A stretch of 26,560 bases of DNA from a virus. The translations under genes were made by a program, and so were the position numbers. Location of the stretch: positions 1 to 26,560 of the IMG/VR virus record IMGVR_UViG_3300047276_000163; one strand, 5' to 3'. Positions 1 to 6,169 of the stretch are shown piece after piece. Position 1 is the first letter of the stretch. Every line of letters starts with the position of its first letter. The notes beneath the pieces are model-generated. The model had not been told where the DNA came from and searched no databases. It saw only the letters and a list, made by a program, of their open reading frames with translations.

Positions 1-296
1 GGAACATCAAGACCACCTAACCCTTCAACCGTAGAAGAGTAGCGTTGAGAAAACTCCTGAAAGGAAAAGGAACGGTGACGAAGAATCTGAGCAGAGATGT
101 CACGAGTGGTGTTGATCTCAATACAGGCAGAAGCCATTTCAAATGGAGACCAATGTTGATGTCTGACTAGGTATCTAAGAAGTTTCCCCGTTGTATCCAG
201 CGTCTGCTGACCCTTGGGGTTACTAACTCTAGCACAGTATTCAATTTGATGTTCTGCTGCTGGAGTGATCCAGATAAGTTTAGCGGTGTTAGTCAT
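1..296 (-). CDS. thyX: Flavin-dependent thymidylate synthase ThyX (N-terminal part, cut by window edge)
   Basis: ThyX makes dTMP from dUMP using FAD, NADPH and methylene-tetrahydrofolate, supplying thymidylate for phage DNA synthesis. Translating from the ATG at 296 gives about 98 residues open to the window edge. Residues 73-86 read [14 protein letters not shown], a perfect fit to the ThyX signature RHRxxSxxxxSxRY that binds FAD and dUMP. The upstream HWSPFE segment (48-53) is also typical of the family. No clear Shine-Dalgarno precedes the ATG; an extended -10-like sequence lies about 60 bases upstream. It is a nucleotide-metabolism gene, not a late gene, so it probably belongs to the early/middle region that follows the genome end. 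The C-terminal half is outside the window. Confidence 0.93.
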   Translation of the reverse strand, partial: MTNTAKLIWITPAAEHQIEYCARVSNPKGQQTLDTTGKLLRYLVRHQHWSPFEMASACIEINTTRDISAQILRHRSFSFQEFSQRYSSTVEGLGGLDV

Positions 297-357
297 TACT
301 AGTAGTAGTAATAAGTAGGTGGTAACAGAGTTATTGATACTATTATTGATTTTCTTT

Positions 358-366
358 TCTATAACA
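358..366 (-). promoter_or_regulatory. Candidate host-type extended -10 promoter for thyX
   Basis: The minus strand reads TGTTATAGA, a fit to the extended -10 consensus TGnTATAAT with one mismatch in the hexamer. Seventeen bases upstream is CCGACC, a poor -35, which is tolerable for an extended -10 promoter. It sits about 60 bases before the thyX ATG. The host RNA polymerase transcribes early genes in T7-like phages, so such a promoter is expected here, but a single match in AT-rich DNA is weak evidence. Confidence 0.3.
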
Positions 367-377
367 GCTGTATCGTA

Positions 378-407
378 ATAGGTCGGATGCTTCGCATTAC
401 TACCTAT
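378..407 (-). other. Stem-loop upstream of thyX (ATAGGT/ACCTAT with inner ATGC/GCAT)
   Basis: An outer 6-bp perfect stem (378-383 with 402-407) encloses an internal loop and an inner ATGC/GCAT stem (387-390 with 394-397) around a TTC loop. It shares the GCTTCGC core with the hairpin at 452-474. It could be an RNA processing or leader structure. It has no T-tract, so it is not a typical terminator. Confidence 0.45.
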
Positions 408-451
408 CGCTATACATTCTTCCTTAGAAACAAGAAAAAGAATATGTCCCT

Positions 452-474
452 ACATGAGGCTTCGCATCTCATGT
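452..474 (-). other. Stem-loop upstream of thyX (7-bp perfect stem)
   Basis: ACATGAG (452-458) pairs perfectly with CTCATGT (468-474) around a 9-base loop containing GCTTCGC, the motif also found in the hairpin at 378-407. There is no U-tract on either side. It may be an RNase III or leader structure, or a genome-end landmark. Confidence 0.45.
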
Positions 475-574
475 TACTACATATGTGTCTTCCCTCCCCT
501 GGAGTCTGTCGCTTCTGAGGGACGCTCGCTTCGCTCGCTTAGTAACCATTGGGTTTCCCCTTTGAGTTGTCGTA

Positions 575-590
575 ACCCCCCGAAGGGGGT
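575..590 (-). terminator. C(UUCG)G tetraloop hairpin downstream of terL
   Basis: On the minus strand the sequence is ACCCCC-TTCG-GGGGGT, a 6-bp GC stem closed by the very stable C(UUCG)G tetraloop. It lies about 200 bases after the terL stop in the direction of transcription. UUCG hairpins are common in terminators and mRNA 3' ends, but no U-tract follows, so it may protect or process the late mRNA rather than end it. Confidence 0.45.
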
Positions 591-785
591 CCATCCATAC
601 CCATCCCCCTAGGTAACACGTTTACTTGGTAGGAGGCGGGGTTCCGTGGATCCTTTGGAATAGGAGAGACCCCCCTAGGGAGTCCCCCCTAAAACCGCTG
701 TTTCCACGCCCAAGGAGCACCACTTCCCTGGGTAATAATAGGCACCCTCCCGAGACACGTTGCGGTGGAAGGGGTTTGGAGAAAT

Positions 786-2531
786 TCACATCCAAGTAAA
801 AATGGCCCCTTCTTCTTGGGTTATTGGGTCATCAAAAGTACTACCTGCGACCAGTAAATCCGTGGCCAAGGTAGGGGCATTGATGAAGCCCTGAACCATG
901 TTGTTCCACCGTTCACGGGACTTACCGATCTCTTGTTCCTTTGCGGAAATGGCAAGAATGTCTTGGAAATATTTAACGCCAAGAGCAAGAGCGTCAACTC
1001 GGTCATCGTGCTTGACTGCCCCCTTCTCACGACACATCCTAGTCAGCTGATACATGAGCATGCGTGGAAGGCGTTCTTCGGGGGCCATGTCATGGTTTGA
1101 CTGATAATCCCAAGTAATTAGTTTCTCGTCAATGATAAGCCGATGCTGGTTGAGAACAGGTTCAAGGGTATCAATAATACGATCCTCTTTGCGGGTTGTT
1201 GCTCTGACTTCTTCAAAGCTCATACCAACCTTCATCTCTTGGGCGTGCTTCTTCATGAGTTCCATGATCGCACCATCACCAAAGTTAGATTCGATCAAGC
1301 ACAGGGAAGCGCCATAGCGTTTGGCAAGAGTTAGAATCCCGCGTAGGGTCTTATCTGAATACCCATCCTGTGTCGCAAGAATGTCCCTTAGAAAGATGTA
1401 TCCGTTAATCTGCGAGAGGACAACCGCAACCGTTTCATCCTTACCTCGGCCTGAGGGGTCCACACCAACAATAGTCTGCCCGTATTCGATAAATTCCGAA
1501 ACCGCCTTAGGCCTGTGCCATCTGTCCCCAGGGAGAGCAACAGCAGGAAGGTCAAGCAGAGTCTCTTTATCGGTTCCCCACACCAGGTCGCTCGGACCCT
1601 TCTTAGGATCAAGCGATAGTACCATAAAGTCGGAGAGTTTGAGAGGGAATTTAAGGGAATCCGAAAGACTGGTATCCAGCATGAACTGGAGCATGAAGTT
1701 TGATCGGGACATTGACTGTTCCCGTTCAAGCAGGTTGATTTCGGAGAAGCGGGTATCTGTTGGTTTCCAAGCAAGGGTTTCATGTCCTTCCTTTTCAATG
1801 TCGGCAACGAGTTGTGGAGCAAGAACATCCTCATATCCAACTAGGCTTTTAGGGTATCTCGCAGGCCATACAAAGGGTCTATAGTTCCGCTCGCGGAGGG
1901 TTCGATAGATGGTAAAGGTAGTTTGAGGTGTTCCAAGAAATACAATGCGACTATCTTGCTTTGGTGTGAGGACTGATTCGCCTTCTGTAACCAACTGAAG
2001 AAGTTTTTCTCGCATGAGATCTGTCGCAGAGTTCGCAGGAACTTCCACGTCATCAAAGATGATAAGATCTGCCCGAGATCCGGTGATCTGTCCTGTGATG
2101 CCAACACTCTTAACGGATGGTGACTGGGCAGGCCTACAGCCAGCAATGTCAAACGATACGCGACTCCAGCGTTGGTCATCATCGACCGGACGCATTCCCG
2201 CCAACCATTCAAACTCAAGGATACACTTTTGGCAAAAGATGGTGAAGTCATCGGCCCGTTGTTTTGATGCGGAGATTACAAGAATCTTCTTGTCTTTGTC
2301 TTTCCACAACACCCACAACACAAAGGCAGCTGCGATCCAGGACTTACCGAGTCCCCGAAATGCTTGGATCTGTAAGCGTTTGGGGCCGTTTTGGAGATAC
2401 CCAGCAATGGCAAGTTGTGCTCTTGTTGGACGAGGTAGGTCTAACGACTTCCATACAAGAGAAAGAAAAAGAGGAAACGATTCTTGAAGTTGCTCCTCTA
2501 TGGGCCTAGAAGGTGCCTGTTTCGTGGTCAT
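786..2531 (-). CDS. terL: Large terminase subunit (DNA maturase B, T7 gp19-like)
   Basis: The packaging motor ATPase and nuclease docks on the portal, cuts concatemers and pumps DNA into the prohead. At 581 aa it is close to T7 gp19. The N-terminal ATPase has Walker A FRGLGKS (58-64), Walker B LIIFDD (156-161) followed by E163, and a coupling motif LGTPQTTF (199-206). The C-terminal RNase H-like nuclease has acidic clusters at VGVDPSG (355-361), LIESN (412-416) and KHDDRVDAL (508-516). The ATG at 2531 follows a 67-base gap holding a hairpin and a T7-promoter-like sequence, which suggests its own transcription start. It is the last gene of the late block before the noncoding spacer. T7 family membership is clear. 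Confidence 0.97.
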   Translation of the reverse strand: MTTKQAPSRPIEEQLQESFPLFLSLVWKSLDLPRPTRAQLAIAGYLQNGPKRLQIQAFRGLGKSWIAAAFVLWVLWKDKDKKILVISASKQRADDFTIFCQKCILEFEWLAGMRPVDDDQRWSRVSFDIAGCRPAQSPSVKSVGITGQITGSRADLIIFDDVEVPANSATDLMREKLLQLVTEGESVLTPKQDSRIVFLGTPQTTFTIYRTLRERNYRPFVWPARYPKSLVGYEDVLAPQLVADIEKEGHETLAWKPTDTRFSEINLLEREQSMSRSNFMLQFMLDTSLSDSLKFPLKLSDFMVLSLDPKKGPSDLVWGTDKETLLDLPAVALPGDRWHRPKAVSEFIEYGQTIVGVDPSGRGKDETVAVVLSQINGYIFLRDILATQDGYSDKTLRGILTLAKRYGASLCLIESNFGDGAIMELMKKHAQEMKVGMSFEEVRATTRKEDRIIDTLEPVLNQHRLIIDEKLITWDYQSNHDMAPEERLPRMLMYQLTRMCREKGAVKHDDRVDALALGVKYFQDILAISAKEQEIGKSRERWNNMVQGFINAPTLATDLLVAGSTFDDPITQEEGAIFTWM

Positions 2532-2543
2532 AAGGGGAATATA

Positions 2544-2554
2544 CCTAAAGTGAG
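2544..2554 (-). promoter_or_regulatory. T7-promoter-like core just upstream of terL
   Basis: The minus strand reads CTCACTTTAGG, which differs by one base from the T7 core CTCACTATAGG. It is preceded by TTAAC, resembling the T3 promoter with one C missing. The predicted first transcribed G would be near 2545, 14 bases before the terL ATG. The upstream specificity half does not match T7, and it is the only such match I found in the window. It may be a promoter for a phage-encoded RNA polymerase. Confidence 0.35.
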
Positions 2555-2560
2555 GTTAAG

Positions 2561-2586
2561 GGGCCCTGTAGGGGCATACAGAGCCC
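2561..2586 (-). other. 10-bp stem-loop in the terL leader
   Basis: GGGCCCTGTA (2561-2570) pairs with TACAGAGCCC (2577-2586), ten pairs including one G-U wobble in RNA, around a 6-base loop. It lies between the stop of the 83-aa gene and the terL start, immediately before the T7-like core. With no U-tract it more resembles an RNase III-type processing site, as found ahead of T7 genes, than a terminator. Confidence 0.5.
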
Positions 2587-2598
2587 GATTAGAAAGGG

Positions 2599-2850
2599 TT
2601 AAGCTATATAGCCGCCTTGCTTAAAACGATTTTTGCTTTTAGTAGCGGTTGATTTATAGCCTGGAATGGGACCGAGACCTTCATTGTATTGTGAAGGATT
2701 GCCTTTGGCCTTATTAAGTTTAGTGGCATAACCACCAAAATTAGGTTCACGGCGGAACACTTCATCCTGAGGCCCTTTAACTTTCCGTTTATATGCAGCT
2801 TCAGAAGCAGCTTGATTAACGGTTTGGTATGGTTTCTTTTTAGGGGCCAT
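2599..2850 (-). CDS. Small basic protein of unknown function (83 aa)
   Basis: I do not recognise this protein. It starts MAPKKKPYQTV, sharing the MAPKK opening with the 369-aa gene upstream, and is rich in Lys, Asn, Gly and Tyr. The middle reads FRREPNFGGYATKLNKAKG and the tail is also basic, ending GGYIA. There are no membrane segments. It begins 5 bases after the stop of the 46-aa gene and is the last gene before terL. A DNA- or capsid-associated role would fit the charge and location, but this is inference. Confidence 0.75.
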   Translation of the reverse strand: MAPKKKPYQTVNQAASEAAYKRKVKGPQDEVFRREPNFGGYATKLNKAKGNPSQYNEGLGPIPGYKSTATKSKNRFKQGGYIA

Positions 2851-2855
2851 GGTAA

Positions 2856-2996
2856 TTACATACCCTTCTTCTTCTTAGACATGCCTGCTTTGCTCATGGC
2901 AATAGCGATGGCTTGCTTTTGGGGACGGCCTTCTTTCATCATTTTGGAGATGTTAGAAGACATTGCTTTTTTGGACGAACCTTTTTTGAGGGGCAT
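2856..2996 (-). CDS. 46-aa Lys-rich conserved phage protein (DUF6496-like)
   Basis: The ATG at 2996 gives [18 protein letters not shown]..., then the motif [18 protein letters not shown] and a KKKKGM end. Tiny proteins with a start like MPLKKGxSKK and a [16 protein letters not shown]-like core are widespread in phages, and I recall them as DUF6496. Their function is unknown. The gene starts 2 bases after the 182-aa gene ends and stops 5 bases before the 83-aa gene begins, so it fills the gap exactly, which strongly supports it. The central part is probably a short amphipathic helix between basic tails. Confidence 0.85.
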   Translation of the reverse strand: MPLKKGSSKKAMSSNISKMMKEGRPQKQAIAIAMSKAGMSKKKKGM

Positions 2997-2998
2997 GA

Positions 2999-3547
2999 TT
3001 ACTTACCGGATTTCTTTTTCTTCATCATCTGTGCTACAAGCTTTTGGTTATAAGCCAATTCGCCATTAGCAGTAGGACGAGCTTTAAGGGTTTCGTAAGC
3101 AACACCCATAGGAGTCAGTTTACGAAGAGACATAGCAGAAGACACTGCCTTACCCACACTGGGCGGAACCAATTGAGGACCACGAGGTGTGGGCTTAGGA
3201 GTGGGCTTTGCTGCTTGAGCCGAAAGACGATTGATCTTCGAATACTTAGAGTTACCACCCGTAGCACGAATGGTGTTAGTAGTACCAGCGCCCTTAACCG
3301 GATTCTTAGGCAGGTTAGGAAGACGTGGAGACTGAGGACGATTGCTGCTGGTTACACGAGCTGAACCCGTATTTCCACCACGTTGAGCTGAGCTAGTCGT
3401 AGCTTTCGGCTTTAGTGGGCCTTGTTGTTTGGTAGTAGATACCTGTGTGGGGCGGGGCCTCGGTTGAGATCCACCAGCATTGCCCTTGATTCGTGCCTGC
3501 CGGGTAGCGGAGCTGGTCCGGCGATTATCTTGACGCATGTTGGGCAT
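2999..3547 (-). CDS. Basic low-complexity protein of unknown function (182 aa)
   Basis: The chain is rich in Arg, Lys, Ser, Thr, Pro and Gly, with hardly any acidic residues and no membrane segment. The first two thirds look disordered (runs such as [17 protein letters not shown]). The last 50 residues are more ordered ([19 protein letters not shown]) and end in MMKKKKSGK. The start codon shares one base with the stop of the 369-aa gene (TAATG), so the two are translationally coupled. The composition resembles nucleic-acid-binding or capsid-internal proteins. I cannot assign a family. Confidence 0.75.
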   Translation of the reverse strand: MPNMRQDNRRTSSATRQARIKGNAGGSQPRPRPTQVSTTKQQGPLKPKATTSSAQRGGNTGSARVTSSNRPQSPRLPNLPKNPVKGAGTTNTIRATGGNSKYSKINRLSAQAAKPTPKPTPRGPQLVPPSVGKAVSSAMSLRKLTPMGVAYETLKARPTANGELAYNQKLVAQMMKKKKSGK

Positions 3548-4656
3548 TAGCCTTTACCTTGACGCTTTTTGGATTCTTCGATCATCTTCTTGATCTCAGC
3601 AGTCTGTTCCTTAAGGCTTTGACGCTTCTTAGCAAGAGCAGCTGATTCAGCACTAAAGGTTTGGTTGACACGCATGCCATAACCCTTCATCATATCAGCA
3701 ACTGACATTCCAGAGAATTCGCTTTCAGGTCCAGCTGAGGGCTTACGTGCTGCTGCCGGTTTAACTGCTGGACGAGCAGGGGCAGACGAACGAACAGGAA
3801 CAGAGGAACGAGTAGGAGCTGAAGATGCTTTAGGAGTTGAGGCTTTTGCAGCGGGCTTAGCAGTTGCTTTAGGCTTAGGAAGTTGAAACTTCTGAAGAGA
3901 AGCGTAGGATTTTTCCCTAAGAGCAGCCGAAGCTCCTTTAGGCATTGGAGCTTTAGTAGCGCCTTTACCGCTCAACTTTGTTCCAAAATATTTGGCAGGA
4001 TCTACACCACCCAAAGCCTGCTTTAAGTTATTGTAACGTTCAGCATTAGGCTTAGAAAGGTTATAATAACCAGTCCTAGCGCGACGCAATTCTTCAGGAA
4101 GTTGTGCAATAAAACTTGCAGCAGCTCCTGCTCCAGCACCTTTAGGCGAACCGGCTTTACTCAAACCTTTAGAAACAATATTTGGTTTGTTAGGTTTAAT
4201 GGTTGTCGGTGCTGCATTAGAAGCACGTGATCCTACAGCAGCTCCAGCTTTCCTAGAAGCCGCACCCGACCGACGTTCTTGAGCAAGTTGAGCAGCAGTG
4301 CGAGTAGGTCCGCCCCGTTGCGGAGTCGTAGTACCCTTGGGAGGTTTGCTACCACCACTTTGTCCAGCAGCAGGAAGAGCCCGTTGTGGTGGTTTAGTAG
4401 TTGGTGCTTTAGCCAAAGGGCCTCCTTTTTTACCAGGAGGAAGAGCTTTAGTTGCCTTAGCCAACGGACCGCCTTTCTTTCCAGGAGGAAGAGCCCGTTG
4501 TCCAGTGGTATTGGAAGTTTTAGTCCCAGGTTGGAAGGGACGTTGCATAACCGACGTTTGGCGTTTTTGAGGGGTAGAAGCGGCAACTTTTTTGCTGCCG
4601 CTCGCCCGTTCTGCCCGCCGCCGTGCTGATGTTACCGGGGGTTTTTTTGGGGCCAT
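3547..4656 (-). CDS. Long histone-H1-like basic Ala/Lys/Pro-rich protein (369 aa)
   Basis: I do not recognise a family. The chain is extremely basic and mostly low complexity: an N-terminal Arg/Lys/Ser region, a tandem repeat of ALPPGKKGGPLAKA at about residues 60-90, a central half-ordered part around TGYYNLSKPNAERYNNLKQ, then an H1-like run (PKPKATAKPAAKASTPKASS). It ends with a predicted amphipathic or coiled-coil helix (SLKEQTAEIKKMIEESKKR). I chose the ATG at 4656 (MAPKKPPV), which has AAGG nine bases upstream, over the TTG at 4665 that overlaps the previous stop. Its place between the terminase subunits suggests a DNA-condensing, packaging or virion role, which is inferred. Confidence 0.75.
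   Translation of the reverse strand: MAPKKPPVTSARRRAERASGSKKVAASTPQKRQTSVMQRPFQPGTKTSNTTGQRALPPGKKGGPLAKATKALPPGKKGGPLAKAPTTKPPQRALPAAGQSGGSKPPKGTTTPQRGGPTRTAAQLAQERRSGAASRKAGAAVGSRASNAAPTTIKPNKPNIVSKGLSKAGSPKGAGAGAAASFIAQLPEELRRARTGYYNLSKPNAERYNNLKQALGGVDPAKYFGTKLSGKGATKAPMPKGASAALREKSYASLQKFQLPKPKATAKPAAKASTPKASSAPTRSSVPVRSSAPARPAVKPAAARKPSAGPESEFSGMSVADMMKGYGMRVNQTFSAESAALAKKRQSLKEQTAEIKKMIEESKKRQGKG
4405..4505 (-). repeat. In-gene tandem repeat encoding ALPPGKKGGPLAKA twice
   Basis: Two adjacent copies of about 45-50 bases within the 369-aa gene encode ALPPGKKGGPLAKA, and a third partial copy (QRALP) follows. The DNA copies have diverged at synonymous sites, so the peptide repeat appears selected and not freshly duplicated. 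Confidence 0.7.
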
Positions 4657-4661
4657 AATTA

Positions 4662-5201
4662 TCAACCTTGAGTGGTGGTTGCCACAGTCACCGAGAAGTT
4701 AGAACCGCCGCCAATCAAGGCACAGGAAAGAACATCACCAACTTGATACCATTGACCACCACGGTTCAGGGTAGCAGCCGTAACAATGCCACCGGCAACA
4801 GTAATGTTAGCAGTAGCACCATAGCCAAAACCACCAGTCAGAGCAACGTTGGTGTAGGTGCCGGTCGTGTAACCAGTACCGCCAACCAAGCTACCGATGG
4901 TAGCCACAGCGCCGGTTTCCTTACGGGTAGCCAGACCAGTCACCTTAGCGGTAGGCAGGGTGGAAGGGTTGGTACGAGCGCGACGAGCCACACGGATGGC
5001 AGCTTCAGCCACATCAACAGTAGGGTTAGCAGCCACGGTAGTGGAAGCAGTGCCGTAAGAAGCAGTAACGGTAGTGGTAGTAGTAACGCCACCAGACACA
5101 TTAGCGGTGGTGTGGTTCTTGTTACGTTGTTGGTTTTCTTCGCGCCGACCAGGGGCGTTAGAAATACCGCCGTAGGTAGTGCTATCAGAAGTAGTAGACA
5201 T
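4662..5201 (-). CDS. Beta-rich putative virion protein (179 aa)
   Basis: The N-terminus (1-35) is polar and likely disordered (RREENQQRNKNHTT). It is followed by a Thr/Val-rich stretch, a basic helix (AIRVARRARTNP, near 68-79) and a C-terminal glycine/threonine beta domain: GGTGYTTGTYTNVALTGG..., then ITVAGGIVTAATLNRGG, then WYQVGDVLS. This GxGY...GxVxxxxxxxGGxxYxVGDxL pattern recurs in structural proteins of cyanophages, and a diverged copy lies in the tail tubular protein B of this window. Codons look more G/C-rich than in most neighbours, as in the capsid gene, hinting at high expression. It might be a head decoration or fibre-like protein. Confidence 0.75.
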   Translation of the reverse strand: MSTTSDSTTYGGISNAPGRREENQQRNKNHTTANVSGGVTTTTTVTASYGTASTTVAANPTVDVAEAAIRVARRARTNPSTLPTAKVTGLATRKETGAVATIGSLVGGTGYTTGTYTNVALTGGFGYGATANITVAGGIVTAATLNRGGQWYQVGDVLSCALIGGGSNFSVTVATTTQG

Positions 5202-5221
5202 TTGTGTTAAGAAATAAAGTA

Positions 5222-5539
5222 CTAGCTAGTTGTCCAAGAAAGGACTTTGGAGAAATTAGAGTGGTCAAAACATTCTTGACCAATCCACCAAGATAACCAA
5301 TGGTTCGAACCTTTAGCTTGGTTACACTTGAGACAGGCAGGCACCACGTTTGACGTAGTGTCATGACCTCCTTTTGCTTTTGGAATAATATGATCAAGAG
5401 TTAGATCATGCTGCGATCCACAATAAGCACACTGGTTATTCCAATGTTCCTTAATTGCGGATCTCCATAGTCTCTTAGCTTCTGCGGAAGTCATGGCCCT
5501 CAAAAAGAAAAGGTATTCAGAAGGATCTTTGAGAGGCAT
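5222..5539 (-). CDS. HNH endonuclease (105 aa)
   Basis: This is a small metal-dependent nuclease. Residues about 37-82 carry the HNH core: CAYCG, then LTLDHIIPKAKGGHD, then NVVPACLKCNQAKG. The two CxxC pairs bind structural zinc, and DH plus the N of SNVVPAC and the distal residues form the betabetaalpha-metal site. The Trp-rich tail (HWLSWWIGQECF) follows the core. It lies between the terminase subunits. HNH proteins next to terminases assist packaging in HK97-like phages, whereas free-standing ones in T7-like phages are often homing endonucleases. The sequence does not decide between these. Confidence 0.92.
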   Translation of the reverse strand: MPLKDPSEYLFFLRAMTSAEAKRLWRSAIKEHWNNQCAYCGSQHDLTLDHIIPKAKGGHDTTSNVVPACLKCNQAKGSNHWLSWWIGQECFDHSNFSKVLSWTTS

Positions 5540-5557
5540 TTTGCCTACTACGATGGT

Positions 5558-5707
5558 TTACTTCTTTTTCTTTGGAAATCCAGCCTTCATATTGGCGTAA
5601 GCCTTTGGGGTAATCGTAGACTTACTCTTAGGCCGACTATTACCAGCTGCTTTGCGAGCATTTATGTTCGCGTACAGACCAGGAGATTTTGCGTTTCCTT
5701 TGTTCAT
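5558..5707 (-). CDS. 49-aa Lys-rich peptide (LYANINARK type)
   Basis: The ATG at 5707 overlaps the stop of the 88-aa gene as ATGA, a classic coupled start. The product begins MNKGNAKSPGLYANINARKAA, has PKSKSTITPKAYANMKAG in the middle and ends PKKKK. Short proteins with the pattern SPGLYANIxAKRxR are common in phage structural regions and in cyanophages. Their function is unknown. It is strongly basic, with one likely short helix. The gap to the HNH gene is 18 bases. Confidence 0.82.
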   Translation of the reverse strand: MNKGNAKSPGLYANINARKAAGNSRPKSKSTITPKAYANMKAGFPKKKK

Positions 5708-5970
5708 TTTTTAGTACTCTTACCATTAGAGCCGTTACGAGCACGGTTTGTTGAGGGCGATTCCAGTACCATTCGGCCACTCTTGGTATGAGACAAATCT
5801 TTTCCACCTTTACCAGCGATACCTTTCTGACGCCTGGCTGTCCACCGTTCTTCAGAGGCATTCTTTACTGCTGGCTTTTTATTTAGTTTCCTTTGGTATG
5901 CTGCCTTCTTAGCAGCTGCTTCAGGATTTGCCGCATAATATTTAGCGGACTTACTTTTGGTTTGCGCCAT
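5704..5970 (-). CDS. 88-aa basic protein (YYAANPEAAAKK...SHTKSG...NRARNG type)
   Basis: I chose the ATG at 5970 (MAQTKSKSAKYYAANPEAA), which overlaps the end of the preceding membrane-protein gene by 20 bases. The central QRKLNKKPA and the KGGKDLSHTKSG and STNRARNG motifs match a family of small basic proteins I recall in many marine phages and some large eukaryotic viruses. Their function is unproven, with a virion or DNA-associated role suspected. It has no acidic patch and no membrane segment. It is followed by the ATGA-coupled 49-aa gene. Confidence 0.85.
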   Translation of the reverse strand: MAQTKSKSAKYYAANPEAAAKKAAYQRKLNKKPAVKNASEERWTARRQKGIAGKGGKDLSHTKSGRMVLESPSTNRARNGSNGKSTKK

Positions 5971-6169
5971 TGTTAAGATCTTTAAAGAATACTTCGTTTT
6001 CAAGGCGCTCAATTCTAGTATTGCTTGTACTTACCTTTTCAATAAGTACTTCAACAGAAGAAGCAATATTATGAAGAGTATAAAGATGCCAACTAAAGAG
6101 ACCAAGAAATGCCATTACAATAGCATTCTTAATCGCAATAGCTGTATCATCTGATGGCCCGTTCGACAT
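5951..6169 (-). CDS. Single-membrane-segment coiled-coil protein (72 aa), possible holin or spanin
   Basis: Residues about 11-30 (AIKNAIVMAFLGLFSWHLYT) form one hydrophobic helix. It is followed by a predicted coiled coil (ASSVEVLIEKVSTSNTRIERLENEV). A short polar N-terminus, one transmembrane helix and then a coiled coil resemble inner-membrane spanins (Rz, T7 gp18.5) more than XhlA-type holins, whose order is reversed. It overlaps the end of the small terminase gene by 23 bases, the position of T7 18.5. A lysis role is inferred from topology and location only. Confidence 0.7.
   Translation of the reverse strand: MSNGPSDDTAIAIKNAIVMAFLGLFSWHLYTLHNIASSVEVLIEKVSTSNTRIERLENEVFFKDLNNGANQK

Larger units (their letters stand above)
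297..785. other. Noncoding, hairpin-rich spacer between terL and thyX; possible genome-end region
   Basis: This is the longest gap in the window (489 bp), in DNA that is otherwise packed with genes. It holds no convincing gene on either strand. The terL-proximal half is rich in C and G runs, with CCCCCTAGG at 605-613, CCCCCCTAGGG at 670-680 and CCCCCCTA at 684-691. The thyX-proximal half carries several stem-loops, and GCTTCGC occurs three times (389-395, 459-465, 528-534). In T7-like phages the large terminase gene lies at the right genome end, and a direct terminal repeat plus early promoters lie at the left end. In a circularised assembly this gap is where they would meet. That role is inferred, not seen. 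Confidence 0.5.

Noticed and set aside
539-604. 21-codon minus-strand ORF (MGMDGPPSGGYDNS...) after a G-rich stretch in the terL-thyX spacer
   Set aside because: It is very short, its middle is the UUCG hairpin, and no neighbour coupling exists. More likely chance.
297-785. A tRNA, tRNA-like attachment site or CRISPR array in the large spacer
   Set aside because: No cloverleaf arms or T-arm consensus and no regularly spaced repeat units were found.
1321-1884. 187-aa plus-strand frame inside terL
   Set aside because: It lies wholly antisense to conserved terminase motifs and has no recognisable protein features.
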